Below, in pieces: positions 49,887 to 59,350 of a DNA stretch of 64,000 bases. The stretch is from Formosa undariae. Lineage in GTDB: Bacteria > Bacteroidota > Bacteroidia > Flavobacteriales > Flavobacteriaceae. Each line of letters opens with the position of its first letter. Position 1 is the first letter of the stretch. The notes under the pieces are model-generated. The model did no database searches, was not told the origin of the DNA, and saw only the letters and a program-made list of their open reading frames with translations. The position numbers and the translations under genes were made by a program. The stretch is from contig NZ_JBHMEZ010000032.1 in the NCBI RefSeq assembly GCF_042427615.1, positions 288,618 through 352,617 on the forward strand. Direction: 5' to 3'.

Positions 49887-50957
49887 TTATTTTGTATGTG
49901 AATAAATTATACCTGTAGAGTGGTTTCTGTTTGCTCCTGTAACACTCTTTAAACAATTAATTTCACCTCTTAATTTTAGTATTCCGAGTAATCCAAAAAT
50001 AAGAGCCTCTTTATATTCTATAACTAATTGGTTAGGAATTGTAATCTCACAAGTAGTTAATGCCTTTAAACGTTCTAATAAAAATGAATTAAAAGCACCG
50101 CCTCCTGTTATTAATAATGATACTGATTTTGTTACTGGTAAAATTTTTCCAATCTGAATCGCGATATGCTCTACAAACGTTCTTAATATATCGTGAGTTT
50201 CTAGATTCTTACTATCTATTAAAGGAAAAACATGAGCCATAACCCATTCTAATCCTAATGATTTTGGGTATTCTGCTTTATAAAAAGGTAACGCATTTAA
50301 TTCGTGAAGTAAAGCTGCATGTACCATTCCAGATGCCGCTAATTTTCCGCCATCGTCATAATCGAATCCAATAATTTTAGTATAATGGTTTAATACAATA
50401 TTCATCGGACAAACATCGAAAGCAATACGTTCACCATCAATTTCTGTAGACACATTTGAAAACCCGCCTAAATTCAAGCAAAAATCGAAATCCGAAAATA
50501 GTAACGCATCGCCTATAGGCACTAAAGGAGCTCCTTGTCCTCCAAGTTCCACATCTTGGACGCGAAAATCGCAAACCACATCTTGTCGTAAAATTCGCGC
50601 TAGTTTGGGCAAATTTCCTAATTGATAGGTATATCCGTGTTCCGGATCATGTTGCGCTGTATGCCCATGAGAACATACGGCATCAATGTCTTTTAATTTA
50701 TGTTTCTCAATAAATTGCAAGATTAGAGTTCCTAAATACGATGTATACGTTTTATCTATCTCTTTCAACTCATCTTTAGAGCAACTAACCAACTGATTTA
50801 AAACAGTTAACCAATCTGAATTATACGGAATTGTCTCTGATTTTATAATTGTATATTCCCAAGTATTAAAATAGCTAAAACTCGCATAAATAATATCGAC
50901 TCCGTCTAAAGACGTTCCTGACATGACTCCAATTATATTATAATTATTTTTTAACAT
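49887..50957 (-). CDS. anmK: Anhydro-N-acetylmuramic acid kinase
   Basis: 356 residues. N-terminal GVMSGTSLDGVDIIYA is the phosphate-binding signature of the family; QDPEHGYTYQLGNLPKLAR-like (here QHDPEHGYTYQLGN), CDFRVQDVELGGQGAPLVPI and LLITGGGAFNSFLLERL follow in the expected order. It phosphorylates and opens 1,6-anhydro-MurNAc, recycling cell-wall sugar. Divergent from the acyl-CoA dehydrogenase gene, with 95 nt between starts. Confidence 0.94.
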   Translation of the reverse strand: MLKNNYNIIGVMSGTSLDGVDIIYASFSYFNTWEYTIIKSETIPYNSDWLTVLNQLVSCSKDELKEIDKTYTSYLGTLILQFIEKHKLKDIDAVCSHGHTAQHDPEHGYTYQLGNLPKLARILRQDVVCDFRVQDVELGGQGAPLVPIGDALLFSDFDFCLNLGGFSNVSTEIDGERIAFDVCPMNIVLNHYTKIIGFDYDDGGKLAASGMVHAALLHELNALPFYKAEYPKSLGLEWVMAHVFPLIDSKNLETHDILRTFVEHIAIQIGKILPVTKSVSLLITGGGAFNSFLLERLKALTTCEITIPNQLVIEYKEALIFGLLGILKLRGEINCLKSVTGANRNHSTGIIYSHTK

Positions 50958-51004
50958 ATCTTAAAAATTTAATGCCATTTTTTACATATTTACCAATAAT
51001 AATA

Positions 51005-51012
51005 TATATTTG
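51005..51012 (+). promoter_or_regulatory. -7 element TATATTTG of the acyl-CoA dehydrogenase gene
   Basis: Perfect TAnnTTTG, 41 nt before the ATG at 51053. The -33 region is T-rich without a clear TTTG. Confidence 0.5.
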
Positions 51013-51052
51013 AGAAGGCCTTTTGATAAATCAACAATTAATTTCAGAAATT

Positions 51053-52198
51053 ATGGATTTTAACCTTACCGAAGAACACATCATGATTCGTGATGCTGCT
51101 CGCGATTTTGCACGAACAGAATTATTACCTGGAGTAATAGAACGCGATAATAAACAAGAATTCCCTAAAGAACAAATAAAAAAAATGGGAGCACTTGGTT
51201 TTTTAGGTATGATGGTCGACCCTAAATATGGAGGAAGTGGTTTAGACACCATTTCATACATTTTAGCGATGGAAGAAATTTCTAAAATAGACGCCTCTGC
51301 ATCTGTAGTTATGTCTGTTAATAATTCTCTGGTATGTTGGGGTTTAGAACATTTTGGCAACGAAGAACAAAAACAAAAATATCTTACAAAATTAGCAACA
51401 GGAGAATCATTAGGCGCCTTTTGTCTAAGCGAACCTGAAGCGGGTAGTGATGCAACTTCTCAAAAAACAACTGCGATAGAACACGACGATTATTATCTTT
51501 TAAACGGTACTAAAAATTGGATTACTAACGGGAGTACAGCCGATTTTTATTTGGTTATAGCACAAACACACATCGAAAAAGAACATAAAGGTATTAATGC
51601 CTTTATTGTTGAAAAAAACTGGAAAGGATTTGATATCGGCCCAAAAGAAGATAAACTCGGAATTCGAGGAAGTGATACGCACTCTTTGCAATTTAACGAT
51701 GTAAAGGTTCCGAAAGAAAACAGAATTGGAGCAGATGGTTTCGGATTTAAATTCGCAATGAAAACACTTGCAGGAGGTAGAATTGGTATAGCAGCACAAG
51801 CCTTAGGTATCGCTTCTGGCGCATACGAATTGGCTTTAAAATACTCCCAAGAACGTAAAACGTTTGGAACAGCTATTTGTAACCACCAAGCTATTGCTTT
51901 TAAATTGGTAGATATGGCGACTCAAATTGAAGCCGCCCGACATTTGTGTATGAAAGCGGCATGGGAAAAAGATCAAAATATGGACTATACCGTTTCTGGA
52001 GCGATGGCCAAATTATACGCTTCGCAAGTTGCTATGGACACCACCATTGAAGCTGTTCAAGTACATGGCGGAAATGGTTTTGTAAAAGATTACCACGTAG
52101 AGCGTTTAATGCGTGACGCCAAAATCACACAGATTTATGAAGGCACATCCGAAATTCAGAAAATTATAATTTCAAGACGACTTATAGGAACGAAATAG
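51053..52198 (+). CDS. Acyl-CoA dehydrogenase
   Basis: 381 residues. ATG 51053 (MDFNLTEEHIMIRD) matches the usual family start; the upstream frame is untranslated. Contains GAFCLSEPEAGSDATS (FAD/substrate site), YLLNGTKNWITNG, GRIGIAAQALGIASGAYELA, and the C-terminal YEGTSEIQKIIISRRL with the catalytic glutamate position of short-chain (butyryl-CoA) dehydrogenases. Uses FAD and electron-transfer flavoprotein in fatty-acid oxidation. Monocistronic, bounded by a promoter and a terminator. Confidence 0.94.
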   Translation: MDFNLTEEHIMIRDAARDFARTELLPGVIERDNKQEFPKEQIKKMGALGFLGMMVDPKYGGSGLDTISYILAMEEISKIDASASVVMSVNNSLVCWGLEHFGNEEQKQKYLTKLATGESLGAFCLSEPEAGSDATSQKTTAIEHDDYYLLNGTKNWITNGSTADFYLVIAQTHIEKEHKGINAFIVEKNWKGFDIGPKEDKLGIRGSDTHSLQFNDVKVPKENRIGADGFGFKFAMKTLAGGRIGIAAQALGIASGAYELALKYSQERKTFGTAICNHQAIAFKLVDMATQIEAARHLCMKAAWEKDQNMDYTVSGAMAKLYASQVAMDTTIEAVQVHGGNGFVKDYHVERLMRDAKITQIYEGTSEIQKIIISRRLIGTK

Positions 52199-52219
52199 TG
52201 TCTCTAAAATTCACAATTG

Positions 52220-52249
52220 AAAAAGTCTAGCTTTATAGTTAGACTTTTT
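52220..52249. terminator. Bidirectional terminator after the acyl-CoA dehydrogenase gene
   Basis: AAAAAGTCTA, a 10-nt loop, TAGACTTTTT. Perfect 10-bp stem with T-runs in both directions. Confidence 0.88.
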
Positions 52250-52304
52250 ACGTTTATCTTTTTAAGGTTTACTATAAATATCCGACTGACTAAAAAAACA
52301 GTAT

Positions 52305-52970
52305 ATGAAATCCATAAAACTATCCATACTTACACTGATTACGGTGTTTGCTTTTAGTTGTAAAAACGAAGCCCAAACCAATTCTAAACAAGATGCTATT
52401 AAAAATGCAGAACCGGTAGCAGTCGCTTCTACTAAAAACGAAGCTCGTGCCTACTTTGCAAGCGGATGCTTTTGGTGTGTAGAGTCTATTTACGACAGTG
52501 TTATTGGCGTTAAAGAAGTAATTTCTGGATATTCTGGCGGACACACTAAAAACCCAACTTACGAGGCTAGTAATACAGGAAGAACAGGACATGCAGAAGC
52601 TGTAGAAGTTATTTACGATCCTACTGTAATAGATTTTGCGACTTTAGTAGATGTTTATTTTGGTTCGCAAGATCCAACACAAGTTAATGGACAAGGGCCA
52701 GATCATGGTTCCCAATACCGTTCTATTATTTTTTTCCAGAATGATGTGCAAAAGCAAATTATCATTAAGAAAAAATCACTTTTAGAAAAATCTTTAAATC
52801 AGAAAGTTGGTGCTGAAGTCATGCCGTTTCAAAAATTCTGGATAGCAGAAGATTATCATCAAGATTACAAGAAACATCATCCAAATAACGGATATATTCA
52901 AAATGTTTCTGTACCTAGAACAAATGCTTTCAAAAAGAAATTTCCTAAATTATTAAAGGAAAATCAATAA
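52305..52970 (+). CDS. msrA: Peptide-methionine (S)-S-oxide reductase, lipoprotein form
   Basis: 221 residues. The active-site motif GCFWC (C55) and GYSGGHTKNPTYEASNTGRT to GPDHGSQYRSIIFF are diagnostic for MsrA. The N-terminus is a lipoprotein signal (LITVFAFSC, Cys19), so the enzyme is exported and anchored, repairing oxidised methionine in envelope proteins. Preceded and followed by terminators, so it stands alone. Confidence 0.94.
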   Translation: MKSIKLSILTLITVFAFSCKNEAQTNSKQDAIKNAEPVAVASTKNEARAYFASGCFWCVESIYDSVIGVKEVISGYSGGHTKNPTYEASNTGRTGHAEAVEVIYDPTVIDFATLVDVYFGSQDPTQVNGQGPDHGSQYRSIIFFQNDVQKQIIIKKKSLLEKSLNQKVGAEVMPFQKFWIAEDYHQDYKKHHPNNGYIQNVSVPRTNAFKKKFPKLLKENQ

Positions 52971-53065
52971 ATTCCGAAATTAATCTTGATTTCGACATCC
53001 AAATCAGGTATTTCAAACGTATATAAAGTGTAACCATTCCGCGATACGCGTCTATATATATGATG

Positions 53066-53102
53066 AACGCTTCAGTTGTAATTAACAACTGAAGCGTTTT
53101 TG
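53066..53102 (+). terminator. Strong intrinsic terminator after msrA
   Basis: AACGCTTCAGTTGT and ACAACTGAAGCGTT form a 14-bp perfect stem, then TTT. It lies about 95 nt after the msrA stop codon. Confidence 0.88.
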
Positions 53103-53189
53103 TTTGTTATATGTTAATCTCTTCCTTCTTTTAATCGCTAACATATTATAATCCTTATTTTTGCATCTTAAAATTCACATCTATTTTAT

Positions 53190-53972
53190 ATGAATTTCAA
53201 CTTAAAAAATAAATACGCGCTAGTTTGCGGCGGTACGGCAGGTATCGGAAAGGCCACTGCATTTCTTTTAGCAGAAGAGGGAGCAACAATCACTTTAGTT
53301 GCAAGAAACGAGGAAAAATTAAAACACGTGTGTTCAGAATTACCAAATCCTGAACTTCATAGTTATATCGTGGCAGACTTTTCGAATCCAACAGACTTAA
53401 AAACAAAGCTAGATATTTTTATTGCCGCAAATCATGGCTTTCATATTTTAGTTAACAACACGGGAGGTCCTGCTGCTGGCCCCATTTTTACGGCAACACT
53501 CAATGCTTTCGAACTCGCCTTTACGCAACATTTAAAATGTAATCATGTGCTAGCACAAACGGTTGTTCCTTTTATGAAGGATGCCAAATTTGGTCGCATT
53601 ATAAATATTATTTCAACATCTGTAAAACAACCCCTAGATGGTCTTGGTGTAAGTAATACCATTCGCGGCGCTGTAGCTAGTTGGAGCAAAACATTGTCTA
53701 ACGAAGTCGCCAAATTTGGTATTACAATAAATAACGTACTTCCTGGCGCAACAGCTACAGATCGTCTATTTGACATCCTTAAAGATACTGCTGATAAGTC
53801 CGGACTAACAGAAGAAGAGGTTGCTGAAAATTTAAAACAGTCTATTCCTGTAAATCGATTTGCAGCACCCGAGGAAATTGCAAATGCCATAGTCTTTTTA
53901 GCTAGTGAGCAAGCAGCTTATATTAATGGTATTAATCTACCGGTTGATGGTGGACGAACTAAAAGTTTATAA
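53190..53972 (+). CDS. SDR-family oxidoreductase with atypical active site
   Basis: 260 residues. Cofactor motif GGTAGIGKAT (about 12-21), NNTGG (about 91) and a C-terminal LASEQAAYINGINLPVDGG are typical short-chain dehydrogenase features. The catalytic YxxxK is missing: after IINIISTSVKQPLDGLG one finds VSNTIRGAVASWSKTL, so Tyr and Lys are replaced. This fits the BKR-like SDR subgroup known for a non-canonical tetrad. Reaction unknown. The next gene starts 1 nt after its stop codon. Confidence 0.88.
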   Translation: MNFNLKNKYALVCGGTAGIGKATAFLLAEEGATITLVARNEEKLKHVCSELPNPELHSYIVADFSNPTDLKTKLDIFIAANHGFHILVNNTGGPAAGPIFTATLNAFELAFTQHLKCNHVLAQTVVPFMKDAKFGRIINIISTSVKQPLDGLGVSNTIRGAVASWSKTLSNEVAKFGITINNVLPGATATDRLFDILKDTADKSGLTEEEVAENLKQSIPVNRFAAPEEIANAIVFLASEQAAYINGINLPVDGGRTKSL

Positions 53973-53973
53973 T

Positions 53974-54423
53974 ATGAAATATTTTTTAAGTGCATTTATT
54001 CTTTTTATTAGCCTACAAGCACAAGCGCAATTACAGGTAAAAAATTACACGAATGCAAAAATTAATGAACTCCAAACGATAGAACAAGTGGTAAACTGGA
54101 TACATTACGGACAACCCGAACGTGTAGACCCCAGCTTAGCTAGTGACGAAGTAATTGATAGAACGTATTTAAATATTGAATCTGTTTATATTTCTAAAAC
54201 GTACCCTAGAAATAAAATCACCAAACAAGATATCACAACTGTTACAGACTCTTCCCCTATAGTTTGGTATGAACGTACTATATTTAAGGAAAAAAAGAAC
54301 GGATTAAAACCTGCATATCAAATTTATGTCGGAATAGATATGTCTAAATTTCCAAATGAGATTTTAGATTTATTTTTAAGAAAAGGAAAGAGAGTGATGA
54401 CTCAAAATTTTAAAAATGAATAA
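53974..54423 (+). CDS. Exported protein of unknown function, 149 aa
   Basis: ATG 53974 gives a clear signal peptide (MKYFLSAFILFISLQAQAQ), unlike the longer frame that begins inside the SDR gene. The mature part has IEQVVNWIHYGQPERVDPSL and a closing LFLRKGKRVMTQNFKNE. Directly follows the SDR gene, probably in one transcript. No family recognised. Confidence 0.68.
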   Translation: MKYFLSAFILFISLQAQAQLQVKNYTNAKINELQTIEQVVNWIHYGQPERVDPSLASDEVIDRTYLNIESVYISKTYPRNKITKQDITTVTDSSPIVWYERTIFKEKKNGLKPAYQIYVGIDMSKFPNEILDLFLRKGKRVMTQNFKNE

Positions 54424-54615
54424 TTTTCTTATTGAATATCCTACATTATAAAACAACAGTAAATTTGTGTTAGGGATTGAAGTGGCATCCTTTTTTATTC
54501 TTTTTCTGATTAAAAAAGATATAACGAAAAGCCCGACTTTTGAGTATTCCTTTTGAATAATTAAAAGTAACACCCAAAACAACACTTAAAAAAGTAATAT
54601 TTAGAATTTAAGAAC

Positions 54616-55257
54616 ATGCACTTTATACCTCAAGAATTGGACGATTACGTAGTAAAACACACGGAAGACGAGCCAAAATTACTGAAGCAACTTACAAGAG
54701 AAACCTACCAAAAAATTTTACAACCGCGTATGCTTAGTGGGCATTATCAGGGGCGCATTTTAAGTATGATTTCTAAGTTAATAAGACCAATACATATTTT
54801 GGAAATAGGCACATATACAGGATATTCTGCATTGTGTTTGGCTGAAGGTTTACAACAAGAGGGAACGCTACACACTATAGATGTAAATGAGGAATTGTTC
54901 GATTTTCAGAGAAAGTATTTTGATGCTTCTGAGTATGGAACTCAAATACATCAATATTTAGGAAGTGCCATAGATATCATTCCGACTTTAGAACCAACCT
55001 TCGATTTAATATTTATTGATGCTGATAAAGAGAATTACCCTAATTATTTTAACTTGATTATAGACAATCTTAATCCAGGTGGTGTTATCCTATCTGATAA
55101 TGTCCTTTGGAGTGGAAAAGTAATTGAACCTTTAAATCCGAAAGATTTATCTACAAAAGCTGTTTTGGAGTATAACACACTTTTAAAAGAAGATTCTAGA
55201 ATTGAAACCGTTTTGTTATCTGTTCGGGATGGCTTAACGATTAGCAGAAAAAAGTAA
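54616..55257 (+). CDS. O-methyltransferase, caffeoyl-CoA OMT-like
   Basis: 213 residues. SAM motif ILEIGTYTGYSALCLAEGL (about 60-78), then LHTIDVNEELFDFQRKYF, DLIFIDADKENYPNYFNLI (metal-binding DADK) and ILSDNVLWSGKVI with the DN motif of cation-dependent class I O-methyltransferases. Small-molecule catechol substrates are usual; this one's is unknown. Its stop codon abuts the stop of the convergent tatA gene. Confidence 0.9.
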   Translation: MHFIPQELDDYVVKHTEDEPKLLKQLTRETYQKILQPRMLSGHYQGRILSMISKLIRPIHILEIGTYTGYSALCLAEGLQQEGTLHTIDVNEELFDFQRKYFDASEYGTQIHQYLGSAIDIIPTLEPTFDLIFIDADKENYPNYFNLIIDNLNPGGVILSDNVLWSGKVIEPLNPKDLSTKAVLEYNTLLKEDSRIETVLLSVRDGLTISRKK

Positions 55258-55545
55258 TTACATCTTACGACGCACAGAACCTGTAAAGTCTTCTAAATCG
55301 TCCTTTACCTGCTTTAATTGGTCTTGGACATCTTTAGTGACAGAGGTATCTAAACCACTTTTACTTGCTGTTTTTGTGATCTCTGATTTAATATCGTTGG
55401 TGGCATTTTTAATTTCTTTCATGCCTTTACCTAAACCACGTGCAATGTCCGGTACCTTATCGGCACCAAAAACCATGACTACAATAAATAATATAAACAT
55501 TATTTCTGTACCACTAATAAATAAAAATGTAGAATGTTGTATCAC
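55258..55545 (-). CDS. tatA: Twin-arginine translocase subunit TatA
   Basis: 95 residues. The N-terminal span EIMFILFIVVMVFGADKVPD, followed by IARGLGKGMKEIKNATNDIK amphipathic helix, is diagnostic for TatA/E. The C-terminal half is charged. It forms the protein-conducting part of the Tat pathway that exports folded proteins. TatB/TatC genes are not in the window. Confidence 0.92.
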   Translation of the reverse strand: MIQHSTFLFISGTEIMFILFIVVMVFGADKVPDIARGLGKGMKEIKNATNDIKSEITKTASKSGLDTSVTKDVQDQLKQVKDDLEDFTGSVRRKM

Positions 55546-55584
55546 GATGTAAATATACTAAGTGTTTGGTTACAAAAATAAAAA

Positions 55585-55610
55585 AAAGCCAACTTAAAAA
55601 AGTTGGCTTT
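55585..55610 (-). terminator. Intrinsic terminator of the M1 peptidase gene
   Basis: AAAGCCAACTT, short loop, AAGTTGGCTTT; on the minus strand a T-run follows. It lies 15 nt after the peptidase stop codon. Confidence 0.85.
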
Positions 55611-55625
55611 AACATAATGTTTTAA

Positions 55626-57932
55626 TTAATCTTTAGACTTAGATTTAAAAGCCTCAAATTCATTTGGTTTTGTTTCTCTTGGCCAAGAATTATTTGATGT
55701 ATCTACATCTGCAGTTTCAAGGTTTGGATCTACAGTTATTCCAACTATTTCCTTATCTGAAGCAATAGATTTACTTACTTCTAAATCGTTAAGTCTCCAG
55801 ATTTGTGCTGGGTACGTTTCTGTTTTAGAAGTCCCATCTGCATATTTATATTCTACAATAATAGGCATTACTAACCCACCTGGTTTTTCGAAAGTAACAT
55901 TGTAGAAATATTTAGGCTCTTTTAATTTTTTACGCTCTTCTGGTGTAAAATTGTCCATAACATATTCTTTTAATGTTGTAGAGTTTTCCATAGAATTTCC
56001 GTTTTTAAGAGATTCTTTAAACTCTTCACTACCTTCTTCAACCATATATACTAAAGACGGCAAATCGCTAACTTCCATATTATAACGCTTTGCTTGCGCC
56101 TTAGTCGCTTCATTTATTTCTGATGAAACGTAGTATTTCTTAACATCCTTAACGCCTATGTCTACATAATCTGTAGTATAGAACCAACCTCTCCAGAACC
56201 AATCTAAGTCGAATGCAGAAGCATCTTCCATAGTTCTAAAGAAATCTTCTGGTGTAGGGTGTTTAAACATCCAACGACGTGCATATTCTTTATAAGAATA
56301 ATCGAATAACTCACGTCCCATTACTGTTTCTCTTAAAATATTTAAAGCAGTAGCAGGTTTCCCGTAAGCATTATTTCCAAACTGATATGTATTTAATCCT
56401 TTTGTCATAATAGGAGCAATATAATCTTGATCTCCTCCCATATATGGCACTATATTAGCAACCGGTCCTCTTCGTGAAGGATAAGCTGTTTGTCCTTCCG
56501 ATAATGCATTTGGATATGATTCTCCGAAGTCTTTTTCTGCAACAATTTGCGTAAAACTATTTAACCCTTCGTCCATCCATGTCCATTGACGTTCGTCACT
56601 ATTAACAATCATTGGAAAGAAGTTATGACCTACTTCATGAATAATTACACTAATCATCCCGAATTTTACTCTATCTGTATATTTACCTTCTTTATCTGGA
56701 CGTCCGTAGTTCCAGCAAATCATAGGATATTCCATTCCTTGATTTTTAGCATGAACAGAAATTGCTTTATGATAAGGGTAATCGAAAGTCATCCTAGAAT
56801 ACGATTTTAAAGTACTAGCTACAGCTTTTGTACTCCATTGTTCCCACAATGGATTTCCTTCTTTAGGGTACATAGATACAGCCATGATGTTTTTACCACC
56901 AATTTCTACAGCCATCATATCCCAAATAAATCGTCTTGAAGTTGCGAAACCAAAGTCACGTACATTTTTAGCATGTAATTTCCATGTTTTTGTATCTGTA
57001 CTAAACTTTTTCTCTGCAGCTTCAGCTTCTTTTTGTGTTACAATAACAACAGGCTCGTCAAAAGATTTTTTTGCTTTTTCATAACGCTTTAGCATTTCTT
57101 TAGAGTACACCTCTTTTCTGTTTACTAATTCCCCTGTACCATCTAAGATATGATCTGCAGGAACTGTAATATTTACTTCGAAATCTCCGAAAGGTAATGC
57201 GAATTCATCACGTCCCCAGAATTGAGAATTTTGCCATCCTTCTACGTCATTGTAGACAGCCATTCTTGGATAGAATTGAGCTATTACATAAGCTCTGTTA
57301 TCGTCTTCAGGGAAATACTCGTATCCTGAACGTCCACGTCCGTCGACATGGTTATTTATATTGTACCACCATTTAATTGAGAACGAATATTTCTCTCCAT
57401 TCTTTAATGGTTTTGGTAATTCGATACGCATCATGGTTCTATTAATCATGTGCGCTAAATCTTTTCCTTGTGTATCTTTTACAGCTTCGATATTAAACCC
57501 TCCATCGAAAGGTTCTGCCATATAATCTTTTACAAAACCTGCTGGTTGTTGTGCTGCAGCAACTTCTCCACCTTCAATTAAAGGCGTCTTAGAATCTTTA
57601 GCACGCATATTTTGATCTAATTGTACCCATAAATAACGTAACTCGTCTGGGGAATTATTTGTGTATGTAATAACTTCCGACCCTGAAATTTTTGCATTTT
57701 TGTCGTCAAGAGTAATATCCATTTTATAATCGGCTTGTTGCTGATAATAAGCTGGGCCTGGAGCTCCTGATCCAGTTCTAAACATATTAGGAGTAGAGAA
57801 CTCCTCGTATAATTGTTTGAACTTATTATTATTGGTATGACCTGCTTTACGTTCAGGTGTTTTTTGCTCTTGCGCCATAACGCTTGCTGAAATAAAAACA
57901 GCAGAAAGAATTAGGTACTTTAGTCTTTTCAT
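55626..57932 (-). CDS. M1-family zinc metallopeptidase (aminopeptidase-like), exported
   Basis: 768 residues with a signal peptide (YLILSAVFISASVMA then QEQ). The zinc site is HEVGH (432-436) with the third ligand E455 in WMDEGLNSF, the HExxH-x18-E pattern of M1. I did not find the GAMEN exopeptidase motif; MEYPMICWN is in its place (about 400). So an altered N-terminal-residue recognition is likely. Works in the periplasm or at the surface, in peptide digestion. Confidence 0.92.
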   Translation of the reverse strand: MKRLKYLILSAVFISASVMAQEQKTPERKAGHTNNNKFKQLYEEFSTPNMFRTGSGAPGPAYYQQQADYKMDITLDDKNAKISGSEVITYTNNSPDELRYLWVQLDQNMRAKDSKTPLIEGGEVAAAQQPAGFVKDYMAEPFDGGFNIEAVKDTQGKDLAHMINRTMMRIELPKPLKNGEKYSFSIKWWYNINNHVDGRGRSGYEYFPEDDNRAYVIAQFYPRMAVYNDVEGWQNSQFWGRDEFALPFGDFEVNITVPADHILDGTGELVNRKEVYSKEMLKRYEKAKKSFDEPVVIVTQKEAEAAEKKFSTDTKTWKLHAKNVRDFGFATSRRFIWDMMAVEIGGKNIMAVSMYPKEGNPLWEQWSTKAVASTLKSYSRMTFDYPYHKAISVHAKNQGMEYPMICWNYGRPDKEGKYTDRVKFGMISVIIHEVGHNFFPMIVNSDERQWTWMDEGLNSFTQIVAEKDFGESYPNALSEGQTAYPSRRGPVANIVPYMGGDQDYIAPIMTKGLNTYQFGNNAYGKPATALNILRETVMGRELFDYSYKEYARRWMFKHPTPEDFFRTMEDASAFDLDWFWRGWFYTTDYVDIGVKDVKKYYVSSEINEATKAQAKRYNMEVSDLPSLVYMVEEGSEEFKESLKNGNSMENSTTLKEYVMDNFTPEERKKLKEPKYFYNVTFEKPGGLVMPIIVEYKYADGTSKTETYPAQIWRLNDLEVSKSIASDKEIVGITVDPNLETADVDTSNNSWPRETKPNEFEAFKSKSKD

Positions 57933-57990
57933 AAGAATTGATTGGTGATTTTTACTGGAAAAATAACACTTTTATACTGTAAACAGAAGT

Positions 57991-58494
57991 TTAATCTAAT
58001 TTTAACAATCCTTTATCATTCCTTCCTGTAAGAATAAAACTTTTTTTCTTACCGCTTATTTCTAGTCTTACCACATTTTGTTGTTCCTCAAAAACATCGT
58101 TCAACACGTTATTCGAAATCTCAAATTCCGAAATTGTAGATACTTTAGGAATTTCGATATAACAAATCGCAATATCATTATCATATTCTTTTCCTATAAA
58201 TTTTAAGACAGTCTCTTTACCGTTAATTTGGATTTGGATTTTAGACTTTAAATATTTCTCTAAATAATAATCAACCTTATCAGACTCATTTTCTCCTCCT
58301 AGAATAATAGATTCTTCATAACGCTGACGCATTAATGTTTCTAAATCGTCTATAAAAATTCGAGTTATTATCTGTACAGATTGCTTCTCTTTTACGTACT
58401 GTACTTCGGTTATACTTACGTAGTATTTATGAATCGTAGTAAAAGCCAATAAAGGCAGTAGAAAAATTAAGAAATAGTAATTAAGGGATTTCAT
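57991..58494 (-). CDS. Exported protein, DUF6702-like, 167 aa
   Basis: Starts with a hydrophobic signal (SLNYYFLIFLLPLLAFTTIH) followed by KYYVSITEVQYVKEKQSVQI, which I associate with DUF6702. Beta-rich with SVQIITRIFIDDLETLMRQR. In Flavobacteriia this gene commonly lies next to the M1 peptidase gene, as here (58 nt upstream of it), which suggests joint function. Family name from memory. Confidence 0.7.
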   Translation of the reverse strand: MKSLNYYFLIFLLPLLAFTTIHKYYVSITEVQYVKEKQSVQIITRIFIDDLETLMRQRYEESIILGGENESDKVDYYLEKYLKSKIQIQINGKETVLKFIGKEYDNDIAICYIEIPKVSTISEFEISNNVLNDVFEEQQNVVRLEISGKKKSFILTGRNDKGLLKLD

Positions 58495-58552
58495 ATTTAT
58501 AATTTAAGCTGTAAATGTAATTAAATTAGCAACGTGCTTACAGGTATAAAAT

Positions 58553-59350
58553 TTATTCTGATTTTAGATTCTTGTTGTACTGCACATATTTTTCATTTAA
58601 AAATGTGAGAATTTCCATATCAAGCTTACTATTACATCGCTCCTTAAAATCAGGATCGTCTGAACAGAAATACCAGAAGTCCATCTGTTTTAATTCACTT
58701 AACGGGTGTTCGTTAAAAAAATCATTAGAAAACCGATGTCTTATATCCTGCATGAGTTCATGTTTTTTTTCGAATGCAATACGTTTTTTAAGTTTCTTAG
58801 TTCTGCCCGAAATACCGTTTATTATTGGATCTACAGGAAGAGAACCTCCTAATAACCCCAATAGCATTATAGGTTTAAATTCTCCTCCCGCACCACTTAA
58901 ATCACGTTCTGCTTTCGTACTCGGCTTTCCTTGATAACCAGGAATACCAACATCGTAAAAATTAATATTTCGTTTTGCTGTAGAACTGCCAATATCCAAC
59001 ATTAAGTTCCCTGTTAAAACTTTTCCTACAACCACTTCTTCTAAGGTATTAATGTCTTCGGATAGGGAAACATACAGAGTATTACGAATAAGAATTGCAG
59101 CATCGATTACAACTTCCTTTGTGCTGTATTGAATACTCGAAAATATTAAAGTATCGTTAAGTTTGGCTTCAATAGAAAATTCGCCGTTTACATTTGAAAT
59201 CGTGAAACGTTTAGATGATTTATTTATAACGTGAATATTTTCAATATCATCTTTCCCCGCAATTTTACCTATAATTGTTTGAAGATTTTGGGCTTTAAGT
59301 AAAGACACACTTCCTATAAAGAGACATAATATAAAGTGTGTTTTCATCAT
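58553..59350 (-). CDS. Exported protein with carboxypeptidase regulatory-like domain, paralogue A
   Basis: 265 residues, signal peptide ending in LLKAQ. Residues about 24-110 form a CarboxypepD_reg-like beta domain (IIGKIAGKDDIENIHVINKS; SNVNGEFSIEAKLNDTLIFS, then LEEVVVG). The C-terminal half has a short motif (KQMDFWYFCSDDPDFKERC) shared with the next paralogue. The genes overlap by one base (TAATG). Role probably at the cell envelope. Confidence 0.78.
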   Translation of the reverse strand: MMKTHFILCLFIGSVSLLKAQNLQTIIGKIAGKDDIENIHVINKSSKRFTISNVNGEFSIEAKLNDTLIFSSIQYSTKEVVIDAAILIRNTLYVSLSEDINTLEEVVVGKVLTGNLMLDIGSSTAKRNINFYDVGIPGYQGKPSTKAERDLSGAGGEFKPIMLLGLLGGSLPVDPIINGISGRTKKLKKRIAFEKKHELMQDIRHRFSNDFFNEHPLSELKQMDFWYFCSDDPDFKERCNSKLDMEILTFLNEKYVQYNKNLKSE

